From assembly GCA_024691305.1 (NCBI GenBank), contig JAILNS010000032.1:1-64000 (forward strand): 64,000 nt of DNA, written 5' to 3'. Of this stretch, positions 18,928 to 28,672 are shown piece after piece (the first letter of the stretch is position 1; each line of letters opens with the position of its first letter). This DNA comes from Lachnospiraceae bacterium (lineage in GTDB: Bacteria > Bacillota > Clostridia > Lachnospirales > Lachnospiraceae). Position numbers and translations under genes: made by a program. Under the pieces are notes generated by a model, which saw only the letters and a list, made by a program, of their open reading frames with translations, did not search any database and was not told the origin of the DNA.

Positions 18928-21900
18928 ATGGGAGAGTATTTGGAAAAGGATTACAAAAGCACACCTTTTGGTGACAAAACACTGGGGATCGAGGAGCGTA
19001 TCGACTGGCTGATAAGCGAACTTACACTTGATGAAAAACTGCATATGCTGGCTTCGGGTTCCGGCGGCGTTGAAAGACTTGGCATTCCCATGTGCAAGCT
19101 CGGAGGCGAGGCTGCACACGGAGTCGAGGCAAGAAATGATCAAAATGGTATAGGTGAGGCGGATGAAACCACGTCTTTTCCGCAGCCTATCGGAATGAGT
19201 TCATCCTGGGATACAGCACGAATACGGGAAGCAGGCAAAGTTACAGGAAAAGAGGCCAGAGCGGTTTATTCAAAACGTCTCTGGGGCGGTCTGTCCAGAT
19301 GGGCACCTACCATCGATCTGTTAAGGGATCCCAGATGGGGAAGAAATGAGGAAGCTTACGGCGAAGATCCCATGCAGGTTGGAGCAATGTCTTCTGCGTA
19401 TATCAGGGGAATGCAGGGTGATGAACCCGGAAAACTGCTTTGCGCCGCTACTCTTAAGCATTTTTATGCAAACAATACAGAGATCGGACGGGGATGGAAG
19501 AACTCATCCATAAGTCCAAGAAACAAATATGAGCTTTATCTTGAGCCTTTCAGAAGAGCCATTGAGGATGGCAAAGTAGAAGGTGTCATGACTGCCTACA
19601 ACCGTATAAACGGTGTTCAGGGGCTTTTTAACAGTGATGTCAAAAAAATACTGAAAGAAGAGTTTGGTCTTACTCATGCGGTTTCGGACGGCGGAGCTAT
19701 GGAACTGGCCGCATCTTTTTCTCATGTTACGGGAATGAATGCGGAAACTGCAGCCATTTCCGTAAAAGCCGGGGTAGATGCGCTTAGCGGAAAGCCGGAT
19801 CTCGTATATGAAGCGGTACGTGATGCTTATGAAATGGGTCTTTTGGATGAAGAGGATATCGATACAGCCATAAGGAATACATACAGGACCAGATTAAAAC
19901 TTGGTGTATTTGATGAGCACGATCCTGCGCCTCAGGATGCATTAAGCAATCCGGACGTGACAGATCAAAGGTACGATATGATAACCTACGATGATCTGTG
20001 TACCTCCAAAAACGCACAGGTATGTAAGGAACTCAGCGATGCATCCGTTGTACTTCTTAAAAACGATGGAATCCTTCCAAAGAGCATATTAAGTGATACC
20101 GTACTTATCGGTCCTGTCGGTGATAAGTGGTATCAGGACTGGTACGGTGGAAGTGCTCCCCGCAGGGTATCCGTATTTGACGGTTTAAAAGAGTATTCCG
20201 AAAATATGACTTATACAGACGGATGTGATGTCATAAAGCTTAAATGCGGCGATAAGTATTTATGTACCGGAAAAGACGACAGGCTTATGCTTGGTGACGA
20301 GCCGGGCACCTTTGTTCTGGAAGACTGGGGAGAAGGTTCATACACATTAAGAAGTGCAGAAAGCGGAAAGTATATTATTACAAGGCTCACCGAAGATGCC
20401 GAACAGGGAATCGCAACCGCAGAGGAACAAAAAGACACCGGCCTTAAGCCTTTTGGGGAAGTATATGTAAATGCCGGGCAGATATTCAGCTGGTTTGATC
20501 TTGAAGTATTCAGGATAGAACAGATGCCTGATAAGCAGACAGCAGTATTTAAGGACAGATTCGGGAATCCGCTTTGTTATAACCAAGAAGGTCTTATCTG
20601 TTCCGTAAAGGAAAGAATTCTAAATGACAGAGATGTAAAAGACAAAGGCATTTATGCTCCGCTTGTTGTCAGCATGGAAACAGTACAAAACGGGATCGAA
20701 GCGGCCAAAGAAAAAGCAGCAGTTGCCAAAACCGTGATCTTGGCACTCGGGCATCATCCGATGGTAAATGCAAAGGAAGAGGTAGACCGGGCAACGATAG
20801 AGTTTATCCCTTACCAGCAAAAACTGTTTGATGAGATATATAAGGTAAACCGTAATATTATCGTAGTTTTGCTCAGTGATTATCCTTTTTCGATAAATGA
20901 GATAAATGACAAGGCAAGGGCTGTGATCTGGTCTGCAACCGGGTCGGAGTGTATGGGCAATTCCATAGCGGACACACTCACAGGTAAGGTTCACCCCGCA
21001 GGAAGACTCACGCAGACCTGGTTTAAGTCAGATGCGGATCTTCCCGACATAGACGATTACGATATTATTGGGAATGAGCGTACATACAGATATTTTAAGG
21101 GTGACGTGCTCTATCCTTTCGGATACGGACTGGATTATACGGAGCTTTCTTATTCGGATATGAAGGTGGAGATGAGCGAGGGCAGTCCGGATGAAAACCC
21201 TAAAAACCCCGGTGTTGTCCGTAAAAATCCCGGTCAGCCGGTAAATGTCTATGATAGAATACGTGCGGATAAGCGCAGAATATGCGTCAAGCTTAAATTG
21301 ACCAATACGGGTGAATATGTATCCGATGAAGTGGTGCAGATCTATGCTAAGTTCCCTGTAAGCCGGATCAAAAGACCGCTTAAGCAGCTTATAGCATTTG
21401 ACAGAGTAAAGGATATCGCTCCCGGGGAAACCAGAGCGGTTGCATTCGATATACCGGTAAGAGAACTTGCCTGCTATGATGTGATCAGCGAATCGCTTAT
21501 AATAGAGCAGGGAACATATGAGATATGTGCCGGTGCTTCAAGTGAGGATATAAGGCTGAGCCGGACGCTTGAGATAGCCGGAACAAAGCCCGGTCTCAGA
21601 GATATGTGGGTTAAGATCAAGGCCGACCACTACGATGAGCAGTCGGGCACTCAGATAGTGGAAGGGTTGTACGGATATAATGCCCTGATGCCCTGTGGCC
21701 TTAGCGTATATGAACCTTCGCAGGACGGACACATGATCGTGTCATACAGAGACTGTTCGATGTCCGGATGCGAAAAAGAACTTCGTATACACGGGATCGC
21801 ATCCTCTGATGTATATCTTAAGGTATATATTGATGATAAAGAGGCGGGAAGCCTTAAGTTTAATACCCGTGAGTATGAGAAGAATCCTTCCGAAGCCAAA

Positions 21901-22092
21901 AACCGTATGCCAAGAGCCGTTTGCGACGAAGAAGGAAGAAAGGGATCATGGCCGCTTCTCTGGGCCGATATCAGGATACCTCTTGATATGAGTGCGGCAC
22001 TTAAAGATTCGTCTGCTTCTCATACGATACGTATCGAGGCAGACGGCCCGTTTAAATATGACTGGTTTATGTGTATTGGGGAAAGAGAATGA
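18928..22092 (+). CDS. Glycoside hydrolase family 3 enzyme with an internal beta-trefoil/fascin-like insert
   Basis: GH3 N-terminal (GGEAAHGVEARN, RDPRWGRNEEAYGEDP, VSDGGAMELA) and C-terminal (YPFGYGLDYTELSYS, fibronectin III-like) motifs; insert approx 20221-20637. Confidence 0.9.
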   Translation: MGEYLEKDYKSTPFGDKTLGIEERIDWLISELTLDEKLHMLASGSGGVERLGIPMCKLGGEAAHGVEARNDQNGIGEADETTSFPQPIGMSSSWDTARIREAGKVTGKEARAVYSKRLWGGLSRWAPTIDLLRDPRWGRNEEAYGEDPMQVGAMSSAYIRGMQGDEPGKLLCAATLKHFYANNTEIGRGWKNSSISPRNKYELYLEPFRRAIEDGKVEGVMTAYNRINGVQGLFNSDVKKILKEEFGLTHAVSDGGAMELAASFSHVTGMNAETAAISVKAGVDALSGKPDLVYEAVRDAYEMGLLDEEDIDTAIRNTYRTRLKLGVFDEHDPAPQDALSNPDVTDQRYDMITYDDLCTSKNAQVCKELSDASVVLLKNDGILPKSILSDTVLIGPVGDKWYQDWYGGSAPRRVSVFDGLKEYSENMTYTDGCDVIKLKCGDKYLCTGKDDRLMLGDEPGTFVLEDWGEGSYTLRSAESGKYIITRLTEDAEQGIATAEEQKDTGLKPFGEVYVNAGQIFSWFDLEVFRIEQMPDKQTAVFKDRFGNPLCYNQEGLICSVKERILNDRDVKDKGIYAPLVVSMETVQNGIEAAKEKAAVAKTVILALGHHPMVNAKEEVDRATIEFIPYQQKLFDEIYKVNRNIIVVLLSDYPFSINEINDKARAVIWSATGSECMGNSIADTLTGKVHPAGRLTQTWFKSDADLPDIDDYDIIGNERTYRYFKGDVLYPFGYGLDYTELSYSDMKVEMSEGSPDENPKNPGVVRKNPGQPVNVYDRIRADKRRICVKLKLTNTGEYVSDEVVQIYAKFPVSRIKRPLKQLIAFDRVKDIAPGETRAVAFDIPVRELACYDVISESLIIEQGTYEICAGASSEDIRLSRTLEIAGTKPGLRDMWVKIKADHYDEQSGTQIVEGLYGYNALMPCGLSVYEPSQDGHMIVSYRDCSMSGCEKELRIHGIASSDVYLKVYIDDKEAGSLKFNTREYEKNPSEAKNRMPRAVCDEEGRKGSWPLLWADIRIPLDMSAALKDSSASHTIRIEADGPFKYDWFMCIGERE

Positions 22093-23876
22093 ATACTGAA
22101 AAAATAAGTCTTATATACCCGAAGATCAAAATAAGGAATGAGTCCGGTGAAGTCATAAGGGTGACTGAACCCGGGTACAAAACATTAAACGAAGAGACTA
22201 TCCATAATCTGGGACTCGATGCGATAGTGCAATCCCTTTCGCCCATAGAGGCTGAAAGAGCATTTATAATGCGTGTTTTGTCTCATACCACACTTGACCC
22301 TTATGTTGCGGGATACAGAGCGGATGTATTCGAGGATATCCTTAATTTCCCGTCTCTTAGGGAAGACATGATGAAGATCCTTGATAAGATCAATTTCCTT
22401 AAGAGTTACGGAACATTCAAAAAAGAATATGAGGAATCGGCTTCCGCATTTGAACTGATCCATAGGCTTGAAGAGATAAATGACTACATAATATGTGTTG
22501 AAGCCATACATAACTGTCTTATCGGAACCGATATAAAGTCCGAGGGTCTTAACAATTTAAGGGAATATGTTGATAAGGTTTATAACGACAATGCTTTTTC
22601 CGAACTTAAGGAAGATATAAAGTCGCTCAAAGGTTCAACCTCTGAATTAAAGAGCATAACTCTCGGGATAAACTTAAACGAAAGGTTCGAAGCGGAGAGT
22701 ATCGGAGTCATATCGATAAATAATAAGAAGTTTAGTAAGTCAGGCGTCATAGGTAATTTCAGTGATGCCATCACTGCAAGAAAGGGCGGTGTGAAAGACG
22801 GAAACGAATGGGACGAGGATTACAGATTTCAGCCTTTTAAGGCGTCCGCAGTTGATATTGCAGCTTCGGTCGAAAGTCTCGGAAGGTTTAAGATAGCTTC
22901 ATCTTCTCCTATAGGTCTTCTGACCATGGCAGCGATACCACAGGCTGACTCGACGGTTGATGTGACCAGATACATGGACAGGATCGTAAATCACATGCTG
23001 TATATCACGGTCAAAAAACTAAAGTCCGTGCTTAATAAGTATGTGAACGTCACGATCACCGATATAACCGACCTGATCCCCGAATTTGTATATTATATCC
23101 GTTTCGCCGAATATGTCGAAAAGATGAAGGCAGCAGGCTATAAATTAAAAAAGGCCCGTGTTGTAGCGGGTGATGATGTGAAGTCGTCCGAAGCTGATAA
23201 GAAGGATCGTATTTATACAAGGGCACAGGGTGTATATAATATTCTTCTTGCCCAGTCTCATATCGCAGACAGGATCGATATCGTAAAAAACGATCTGGAT
23301 TTTGATACAGAACATCTTGTATATGTCCTGACCGGTGCAAACCGCGGGGGAAAGACCACGATCACAGTGGCTATAGGGCAGCTTTTTGTACTGGCACAGG
23401 GCGGGATATACATACCCGGTGATTATTTTGAATATACACCTGTCGACTGTATTTATACTCATTTTCCCGCCGATGAAGATAAGACGATGGATCTGGGACG
23501 TCTCGGCGAAGAGTGCAAGAGATTTAAGGAGCTGTATTCAGATGCGGGACCGAACAGTCTGATCCTTCTTAATGAAACCTTCTCCACCACATCATTTGAA
23601 GAGGGATATTATATAGCCAGAGATGCGATCCGTGCTCTTTTAAAAAAGGAAACACGTACGATATACAACACCCATATGCATAAGCTTGCGCGTGATATAG
23701 ATGAGATAAATAACGAAGCTTCGAAGGAAAATGAGGCAAAGGCGCAATCTCTTATCGTAAAAACAGACGGTGGAGAGCGTTCTTTTAAGATCGCCGTCGC
23801 ACCGCCCGAAGGAATGTCGTATGCGGAGGATATCGCCAAAAAATACGGTGTTACCTATGAAATGCTGACCGAGTAA
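22089..23876 (+). CDS. MutS-family ATPase lacking the N-terminal mismatch-recognition domain
   Basis: TGANRGGKTTITVAIGQLFVLAQGGIYIPGD (MutS-like Walker A), SLILLNETFSTTSFEEGYYIARDAI; ATG overlaps the GH3 stop. Confidence 0.85.
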   Translation: MNTEKISLIYPKIKIRNESGEVIRVTEPGYKTLNEETIHNLGLDAIVQSLSPIEAERAFIMRVLSHTTLDPYVAGYRADVFEDILNFPSLREDMMKILDKINFLKSYGTFKKEYEESASAFELIHRLEEINDYIICVEAIHNCLIGTDIKSEGLNNLREYVDKVYNDNAFSELKEDIKSLKGSTSELKSITLGINLNERFEAESIGVISINNKKFSKSGVIGNFSDAITARKGGVKDGNEWDEDYRFQPFKASAVDIAASVESLGRFKIASSSPIGLLTMAAIPQADSTVDVTRYMDRIVNHMLYITVKKLKSVLNKYVNVTITDITDLIPEFVYYIRFAEYVEKMKAAGYKLKKARVVAGDDVKSSEADKKDRIYTRAQGVYNILLAQSHIADRIDIVKNDLDFDTEHLVYVLTGANRGGKTTITVAIGQLFVLAQGGIYIPGDYFEYTPVDCIYTHFPADEDKTMDLGRLGEECKRFKELYSDAGPNSLILLNETFSTTSFEEGYYIARDAIRALLKKETRTIYNTHMHKLARDIDEINNEASKENEAKAQSLIVKTDGGERSFKIAVAPPEGMSYAEDIAKKYGVTYEMLTE

Positions 23877-25242
23877 AGACATACATGTTTCTTTTGGGTT
23901 TTTCGGCAGTCCGCATCAGCTTTTTCCAGGAAGGGCAGAATAAATAATAGCCGATCATACAGAACATGCCGAATCCGAAGGATATGGGAAAACAGTACAT
24001 TATATAGTCCCCGTCAATGAATCTCGATATGAGATATGCGACGGGGATTCTTACTGCCCATAGCATCATCATATTTATTAGGGTCGTATATCTTACACGT
24101 CCCGTTCCGTTTACTATACACGAGATCCCGTTAAATACAGCAAACATCCACTGGCTTAACATCATGATAGCAACAAAACCTCCTGCATAAGCAAGGACCT
24201 CGGGTTCATCCGTAAAAAGACGAAGTATAGGCATCCTGATGACGATGAATATAAGACCGAAGGCAAGTGTGATGGCTCCCGAAGCCGCGGGAATGCGGAA
24301 CTGGCCTTCTCTTAACCTGTCTATCCTGCCTGCACCGAAATTTTGTCCCGAGAAGGTGGTAGCTGCGGAGGATATACCGCTTATGGCCATATTTGCGATG
24401 CCGTTTACGCGTCCCGATACCGACCAGCCAGCCATAAATACCGATCCCTGCTCGTTAACGAGGGTCTGCAGTGCGACATGTCCGAATGAAAAAAGAGAAT
24501 TATTTAAACCTATCGGCAGTCCGATCGAAATAATGGATCTAAGTTCTTTTTTAACGAGTCCCCGGGGAAGGAAAGTAAATTCAAGTTCGGGGTAACGCCT
24601 CTTGATATAGATCATACTGACTATCCATGCGAGGTACATCGCTGTTCCCGTTGCGATGGCAACACCGCCAACACCCATTCCGAATGAAGCGACAAGTACT
24701 ACATCGAGGATGATATTGGTTATGCAGGATACTATGAGGAAGTAAAGGGAGGCTTTGCTGTCTCCGATACCACGCAGGATCCCGGCATTCATGTTATATC
24801 CGATATTGCCCATCGCGCTGCAAAGAACGATCCTGGTATAAAGCACGGCACTGTCCATAACATCCGACGGAACACTCATCATCTTTAATATAAAAGGTGC
24901 TATGAACCAGCCCAGTATGCTTATCGGAATTCCGCAAAGATAAACAAATGATATGGCGGTCTTGCAGGCATCATTAATCTTTCCGCGGTCGTTTGCACCT
25001 ACATGCTGTGAGATCAGTATGCTTACTCCGGTGCCTATTCCTAAGAATATGCAAAGAAGCACTTCCACGGGCTGTGAACTGGTACCCACCGCAGCCAGTG
25101 CGGTATGGTCACAGTAGTTTCCGATGACCAGTGTATCCACCGTGGTGTACAGGTATTGCAGGATATTGCCTGCGATTATCGGAAGTGCAAAAAGTATGAT
25201 GTTTTTCATTATCGGCCCGCGGGTCATGTCTATTTTTTTCAT
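23851..25242 (-). CDS. MATE family efflux transporter
   Basis: DMTRGPIMKNIILFALPIIAGNILQYLYTTVDTLVIG N-terminal MATE signature; 12-TM pattern. Confidence 0.95.
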   Translation of the reverse strand: MKKIDMTRGPIMKNIILFALPIIAGNILQYLYTTVDTLVIGNYCDHTALAAVGTSSQPVEVLLCIFLGIGTGVSILISQHVGANDRGKINDACKTAISFVYLCGIPISILGWFIAPFILKMMSVPSDVMDSAVLYTRIVLCSAMGNIGYNMNAGILRGIGDSKASLYFLIVSCITNIILDVVLVASFGMGVGGVAIATGTAMYLAWIVSMIYIKRRYPELEFTFLPRGLVKKELRSIISIGLPIGLNNSLFSFGHVALQTLVNEQGSVFMAGWSVSGRVNGIANMAISGISSAATTFSGQNFGAGRIDRLREGQFRIPAASGAITLAFGLIFIVIRMPILRLFTDEPEVLAYAGGFVAIMMLSQWMFAVFNGISCIVNGTGRVRYTTLINMMMLWAVRIPVAYLISRFIDGDYIMYCFPISFGFGMFCMIGYYLFCPSWKKLMRTAEKPKRNMYVFTRSAFHR

Positions 25243-27521
25243 GATAGTTTTATTCCGCTTTCGTTTAAGGCCCGGTAGAATCCCGAGATGGGGATCATGC
25301 TCTGGGCAAAATTCTTACTGCTCATGTTACCGACTATTACGGCATCTTCTTCCTTACGCTTGGATGATGTATATCCGGGTGAGTCACTTATCGCATTTTT
25401 GAAAGTCGCAAGCCCGTATTCGAGGTACCGTGAGTCACCGCTTAAATCGTATGCATAGGTCAGTGCCTCGAGGAGAAGCGTATTGTTTCCAAGCCGGTTA
25501 AGGCTCGGAAGTTCCTTATAGTAAAAGATCCCCCATTCAGGCACATAACAGTTTTCAACCAGGTCATCAACGGCGCGAAGGATCATTGCTTTTAATTCGG
25601 GATCGGGAAAGACCCTGTAATATCTCATAAGGCTTCCGACAGCCACGCAGATCATGAATCCGACTCTTATCAGAGTATTGTCTGTATAAGGAGCAAGCCA
25701 GTGGCCGTAGGTTTCTTCCCAAACTTTAAAGTCGTTTACGATGCGATCGCACTTAACGAGCCATGACTTATCCAGAGTTTCGGTATATAAGGCGGTAAGG
25801 GTTCTAAGTGCCCAACCGGTCTCTCTTGCATTGGCTTCGCCTACTTTTGAGTAAGCGGGCGTATCAAGGAGACGTTTGACATTTTCTCCTATGCCTATGG
25901 CAGTTTCAAGACCTCTTTCATCGCCTGAAAAATGATAATAGTCAAGAAGTCCTTCAACCCATTCGTGCGAACAGACCATGACTCCGTTTATCACATGCCC
26001 GGCGGTATGCTCCCATTGACCGCCGATATACATGGGATCTTCATGGTAGTGACACACGTCCACATCCATCCAATGGCTGCAGGATACCAGGTTGTAATCA
26101 AGAAATCTGCGCATCCCGCTTCTTACAAACATCAAAGCACATGCATGGGGGTAATCATATTCATTGTTGCACCATACAAGCCTTCCGCCGCCTCTTCCCT
26201 GCGCCGTATAGTTGCTGTCATAGGAATCACCGAAGTTGAGCATACCGTAGGCACGACAATGACCATCTGCACGGGCTGTCAGGTTTTGTTCGACCAAAGG
26301 GTCGTAACTGTCCGCAAAGATCTCGGGCCACACCCCTGATTCACGATGAACCTGCGGTGATACATAAGGTCTGTACGGCATCTGGTATACTATGCTTCTG
26401 TCATTTAGGGATTCGAGAGGTTCATCTTCTTTATGAAAATGAAGTAAAAACCTCTGTTCCCTTGCCATTCCGCTTTGAAGTGTAACTTCACCTGCACCTT
26501 GTGGAACGAGTATTATACGTATGCCTTCTTTGGAAGCTTCGAGTGCTTTGGGGAAATTTTGGTGCGCCTGATAAAGAGAAGCACATATTCCTCCGGTACT
26601 GTCTGTGACATCCGCAAAAAAAGTACCGTAGAAGACTTCTCCGAAATGTTCGTTTGCTTCTTTTATAAGCCAGTCTGCGTCTATGGTCTTACTGACTGTG
26701 CCTCCGATATCGCTTGTAAGATAAGAAGTTTTATAATTTGAAGAAGCGACACATGAGCGTATATCGGTATCCGGTGATTGAGTTAGACCGTGATCTTCAT
26801 CTTCACGGCGGATTTCAAAAGTAAGAGAACCTATAGTAAACGGATCGGGAGTTGTATTTATTATCCGGTAGGATACTTCGATCCAGGGTTTCCCTGCCGT
26901 AAAAGTAAGCCTGATTTCATGATCGAGAGAGAGATTGCTGTCTTTAAGGTTATGTTTTCCGGTGTTTTTTAAGATAATGCATACGGGACCTTCTTCTGCA
27001 ATTTCCCACTTGCCGAGGTTAAGAGAACTTTCTGCGGATTCGGAAGCTCCGGTAAGATTGTTTTTTGTAAGTAAGGGCCCCAAAAAACGTTCTTTGGAGA
27101 AGGTCTGTCCGAAAGACTTGATATTTTCGAAGACATTATCCGAAAAGTCGTTAACTGCAACGGAAAACTCTTCTCCTGTATCGTCTGTATGTGTGATAAC
27201 AGTGTATCCGTTATCGGTGCGGGTAAGTTTAAGCGGGTTATATCTTAAGACAGGAGGATTGGCCGCTCCCCGCAGGTCACAGTCTATGGTCATGGGTGCA
27301 TTGGCCGGTATGTCGGTCAGGAATCGTAAGAAAATGAATCTTACGGATCCGTCGTCATACAGAGACGTAACCTTTGACTGAAGGGGAAGAGCTTTCTCGT
27401 TTGCATACAGTTTTATGGATCCTGTATCGGTAAGTTTTCCTTTTGGAAGAGGAAAACCGATATAACAGGGTTCGGATTTTCTTTCATAACGATATAGTTT
27501 ATCTATGTGTATCTTTATCAA
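25239..27521 (-). CDS. PcRGLX/YetA-like protein (putative exo-rhamnogalacturonan lyase-related fold), no signal peptide
   Basis: N-terminal 'GFPLPKGKL…' RIFT-barrel-like region and central (alpha/alpha)-toroid-like HYHEDPMYIGGQWEHTAGHVINGVMVCSHEWVEGLLDYYHFSGDERGLETAI; assigned by resemblance only. Confidence 0.5.
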   Translation of the reverse strand: MIKIHIDKLYRYERKSEPCYIGFPLPKGKLTDTGSIKLYANEKALPLQSKVTSLYDDGSVRFIFLRFLTDIPANAPMTIDCDLRGAANPPVLRYNPLKLTRTDNGYTVITHTDDTGEEFSVAVNDFSDNVFENIKSFGQTFSKERFLGPLLTKNNLTGASESAESSLNLGKWEIAEEGPVCIILKNTGKHNLKDSNLSLDHEIRLTFTAGKPWIEVSYRIINTTPDPFTIGSLTFEIRREDEDHGLTQSPDTDIRSCVASSNYKTSYLTSDIGGTVSKTIDADWLIKEANEHFGEVFYGTFFADVTDSTGGICASLYQAHQNFPKALEASKEGIRIILVPQGAGEVTLQSGMAREQRFLLHFHKEDEPLESLNDRSIVYQMPYRPYVSPQVHRESGVWPEIFADSYDPLVEQNLTARADGHCRAYGMLNFGDSYDSNYTAQGRGGGRLVWCNNEYDYPHACALMFVRSGMRRFLDYNLVSCSHWMDVDVCHYHEDPMYIGGQWEHTAGHVINGVMVCSHEWVEGLLDYYHFSGDERGLETAIGIGENVKRLLDTPAYSKVGEANARETGWALRTLTALYTETLDKSWLVKCDRIVNDFKVWEETYGHWLAPYTDNTLIRVGFMICVAVGSLMRYYRVFPDPELKAMILRAVDDLVENCYVPEWGIFYYKELPSLNRLGNNTLLLEALTYAYDLSGDSRYLEYGLATFKNAISDSPGYTSSKRKEEDAVIVGNMSSKNFAQSMIPISGFYRALNESGIKLS

Positions 27522-27560
27522 AACTGTGCCTTTCTAAATTAAAGAAATTAAATTTATGAA

Positions 27561-27596
27561 TCCTATAGATGACTCATTTCTGAATCATCTATAGGA
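27561..27596. promoter_or_regulatory. Long inverted repeat in the divergent PcRGLX-like / araC intergenic region
   Basis: TCCTATAGATGA (27561-27572)/TCATCTATAGGA (27585-27596), perfect 12-bp arms, 12-nt spacer. Confidence 0.7.
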
Positions 27597-27725
27597 ATCC
27601 TGTATTACTTCCTCACTCTCACAATAAAATTATAAGTCACCAAAAATAAGAAAGCCTTTATAATAATGCCTGTTTATGAGTAGAATCTTTGAAATTATGA
27701 TATTATTGTTTCGGAGGATAACGAT

Positions 27726-28598
27726 ATGCCCATCAGTATGCCCGAAGAAGCCCTTATAACTGTTCAGAAAAGAAATCTGCCGTCTGCATTTGAAATGCCT
27801 CAGATGGAGATGGCCGTGACTCATTTTGCGCTGGTCTATCTCATATCAGGTGACAGGCGTATCATCACGCCCTACCAGCAGTTTGACGCACATGCCGGCA
27901 ACCTCACACTCATGCCGCCCCTTTTGTATCACAGGACTTTTTCTTTAAGCGATGCTCCGTATGATAATTATCTCGTCAAGATATCGGATAAGCTTGCAGA
28001 GGAGTTTTGCAGGGATATAGATCCGAATATATGGAGACATTTATACGATCAGAAGTATTTTTCCTTAAGGCCGGAAGACTCAGAGTCTGCGAGGAAGATA
28101 CTTGAAGACATGTTATATATATATGAACAAAATGAGGATTATGCCGAAACTGTGCTTAAAGGACTTATGTACAGACTGATGATCCTGTTGTGGGAAAAAA
28201 ATACCGCAAGCGATATGCTCGTATTTAAGAACAGGCTCTCCGAAAATATCATGGATGCGATGTATTATGTCGAACAAAACTATACCGAAGACATAAGACT
28301 TAAGGACGCGGCCAAAGAGGCGGGATTTTCCGAAGGTCATTTTTCGAGGCTGTTTACATCCCAGGTCGGTGTCCCTTTTTCAGAGTATCTGATCAATATA
28401 CGTTTAAGACATGCCAAAGAACTGTTGATAAATACGGATATGAGTGTATCCGAGATCGCGATGCATACGGGATTCTCAAATGCCGATTACCTGTCTGCGA
28501 GCTTTGGAAAACGCGAAGGATTTACTCCGACCGCATACAGGAAACAATCGGGAATAAAACACAGAAATGTACAAAATACGGTATTTACAAAAGGCTAA
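27726..28598 (+). CDS. AraC family transcriptional regulator (N-terminal cupin-like sensor)
   Basis: C-terminal double HTH (IRLKDAAKEAGFSEGHFSRLFTSQVGVPFSEYLINIRLRHAKELL…SEIAMHTGFSNADYLSASFGKREGFTPTAYRK). Confidence 0.93.
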   Translation: MPISMPEEALITVQKRNLPSAFEMPQMEMAVTHFALVYLISGDRRIITPYQQFDAHAGNLTLMPPLLYHRTFSLSDAPYDNYLVKISDKLAEEFCRDIDPNIWRHLYDQKYFSLRPEDSESARKILEDMLYIYEQNEDYAETVLKGLMYRLMILLWEKNTASDMLVFKNRLSENIMDAMYYVEQNYTEDIRLKDAAKEAGFSEGHFSRLFTSQVGVPFSEYLINIRLRHAKELLINTDMSVSEIAMHTGFSNADYLSASFGKREGFTPTAYRKQSGIKHRNVQNTVFTKG

Positions 28599-28672
28599 AT
28601 TTAGCCTATTCTAATATGTACTAATCGGAAATACCGGTGATGACCGGCTTTGTATGATCATAGAGGTGAAAT

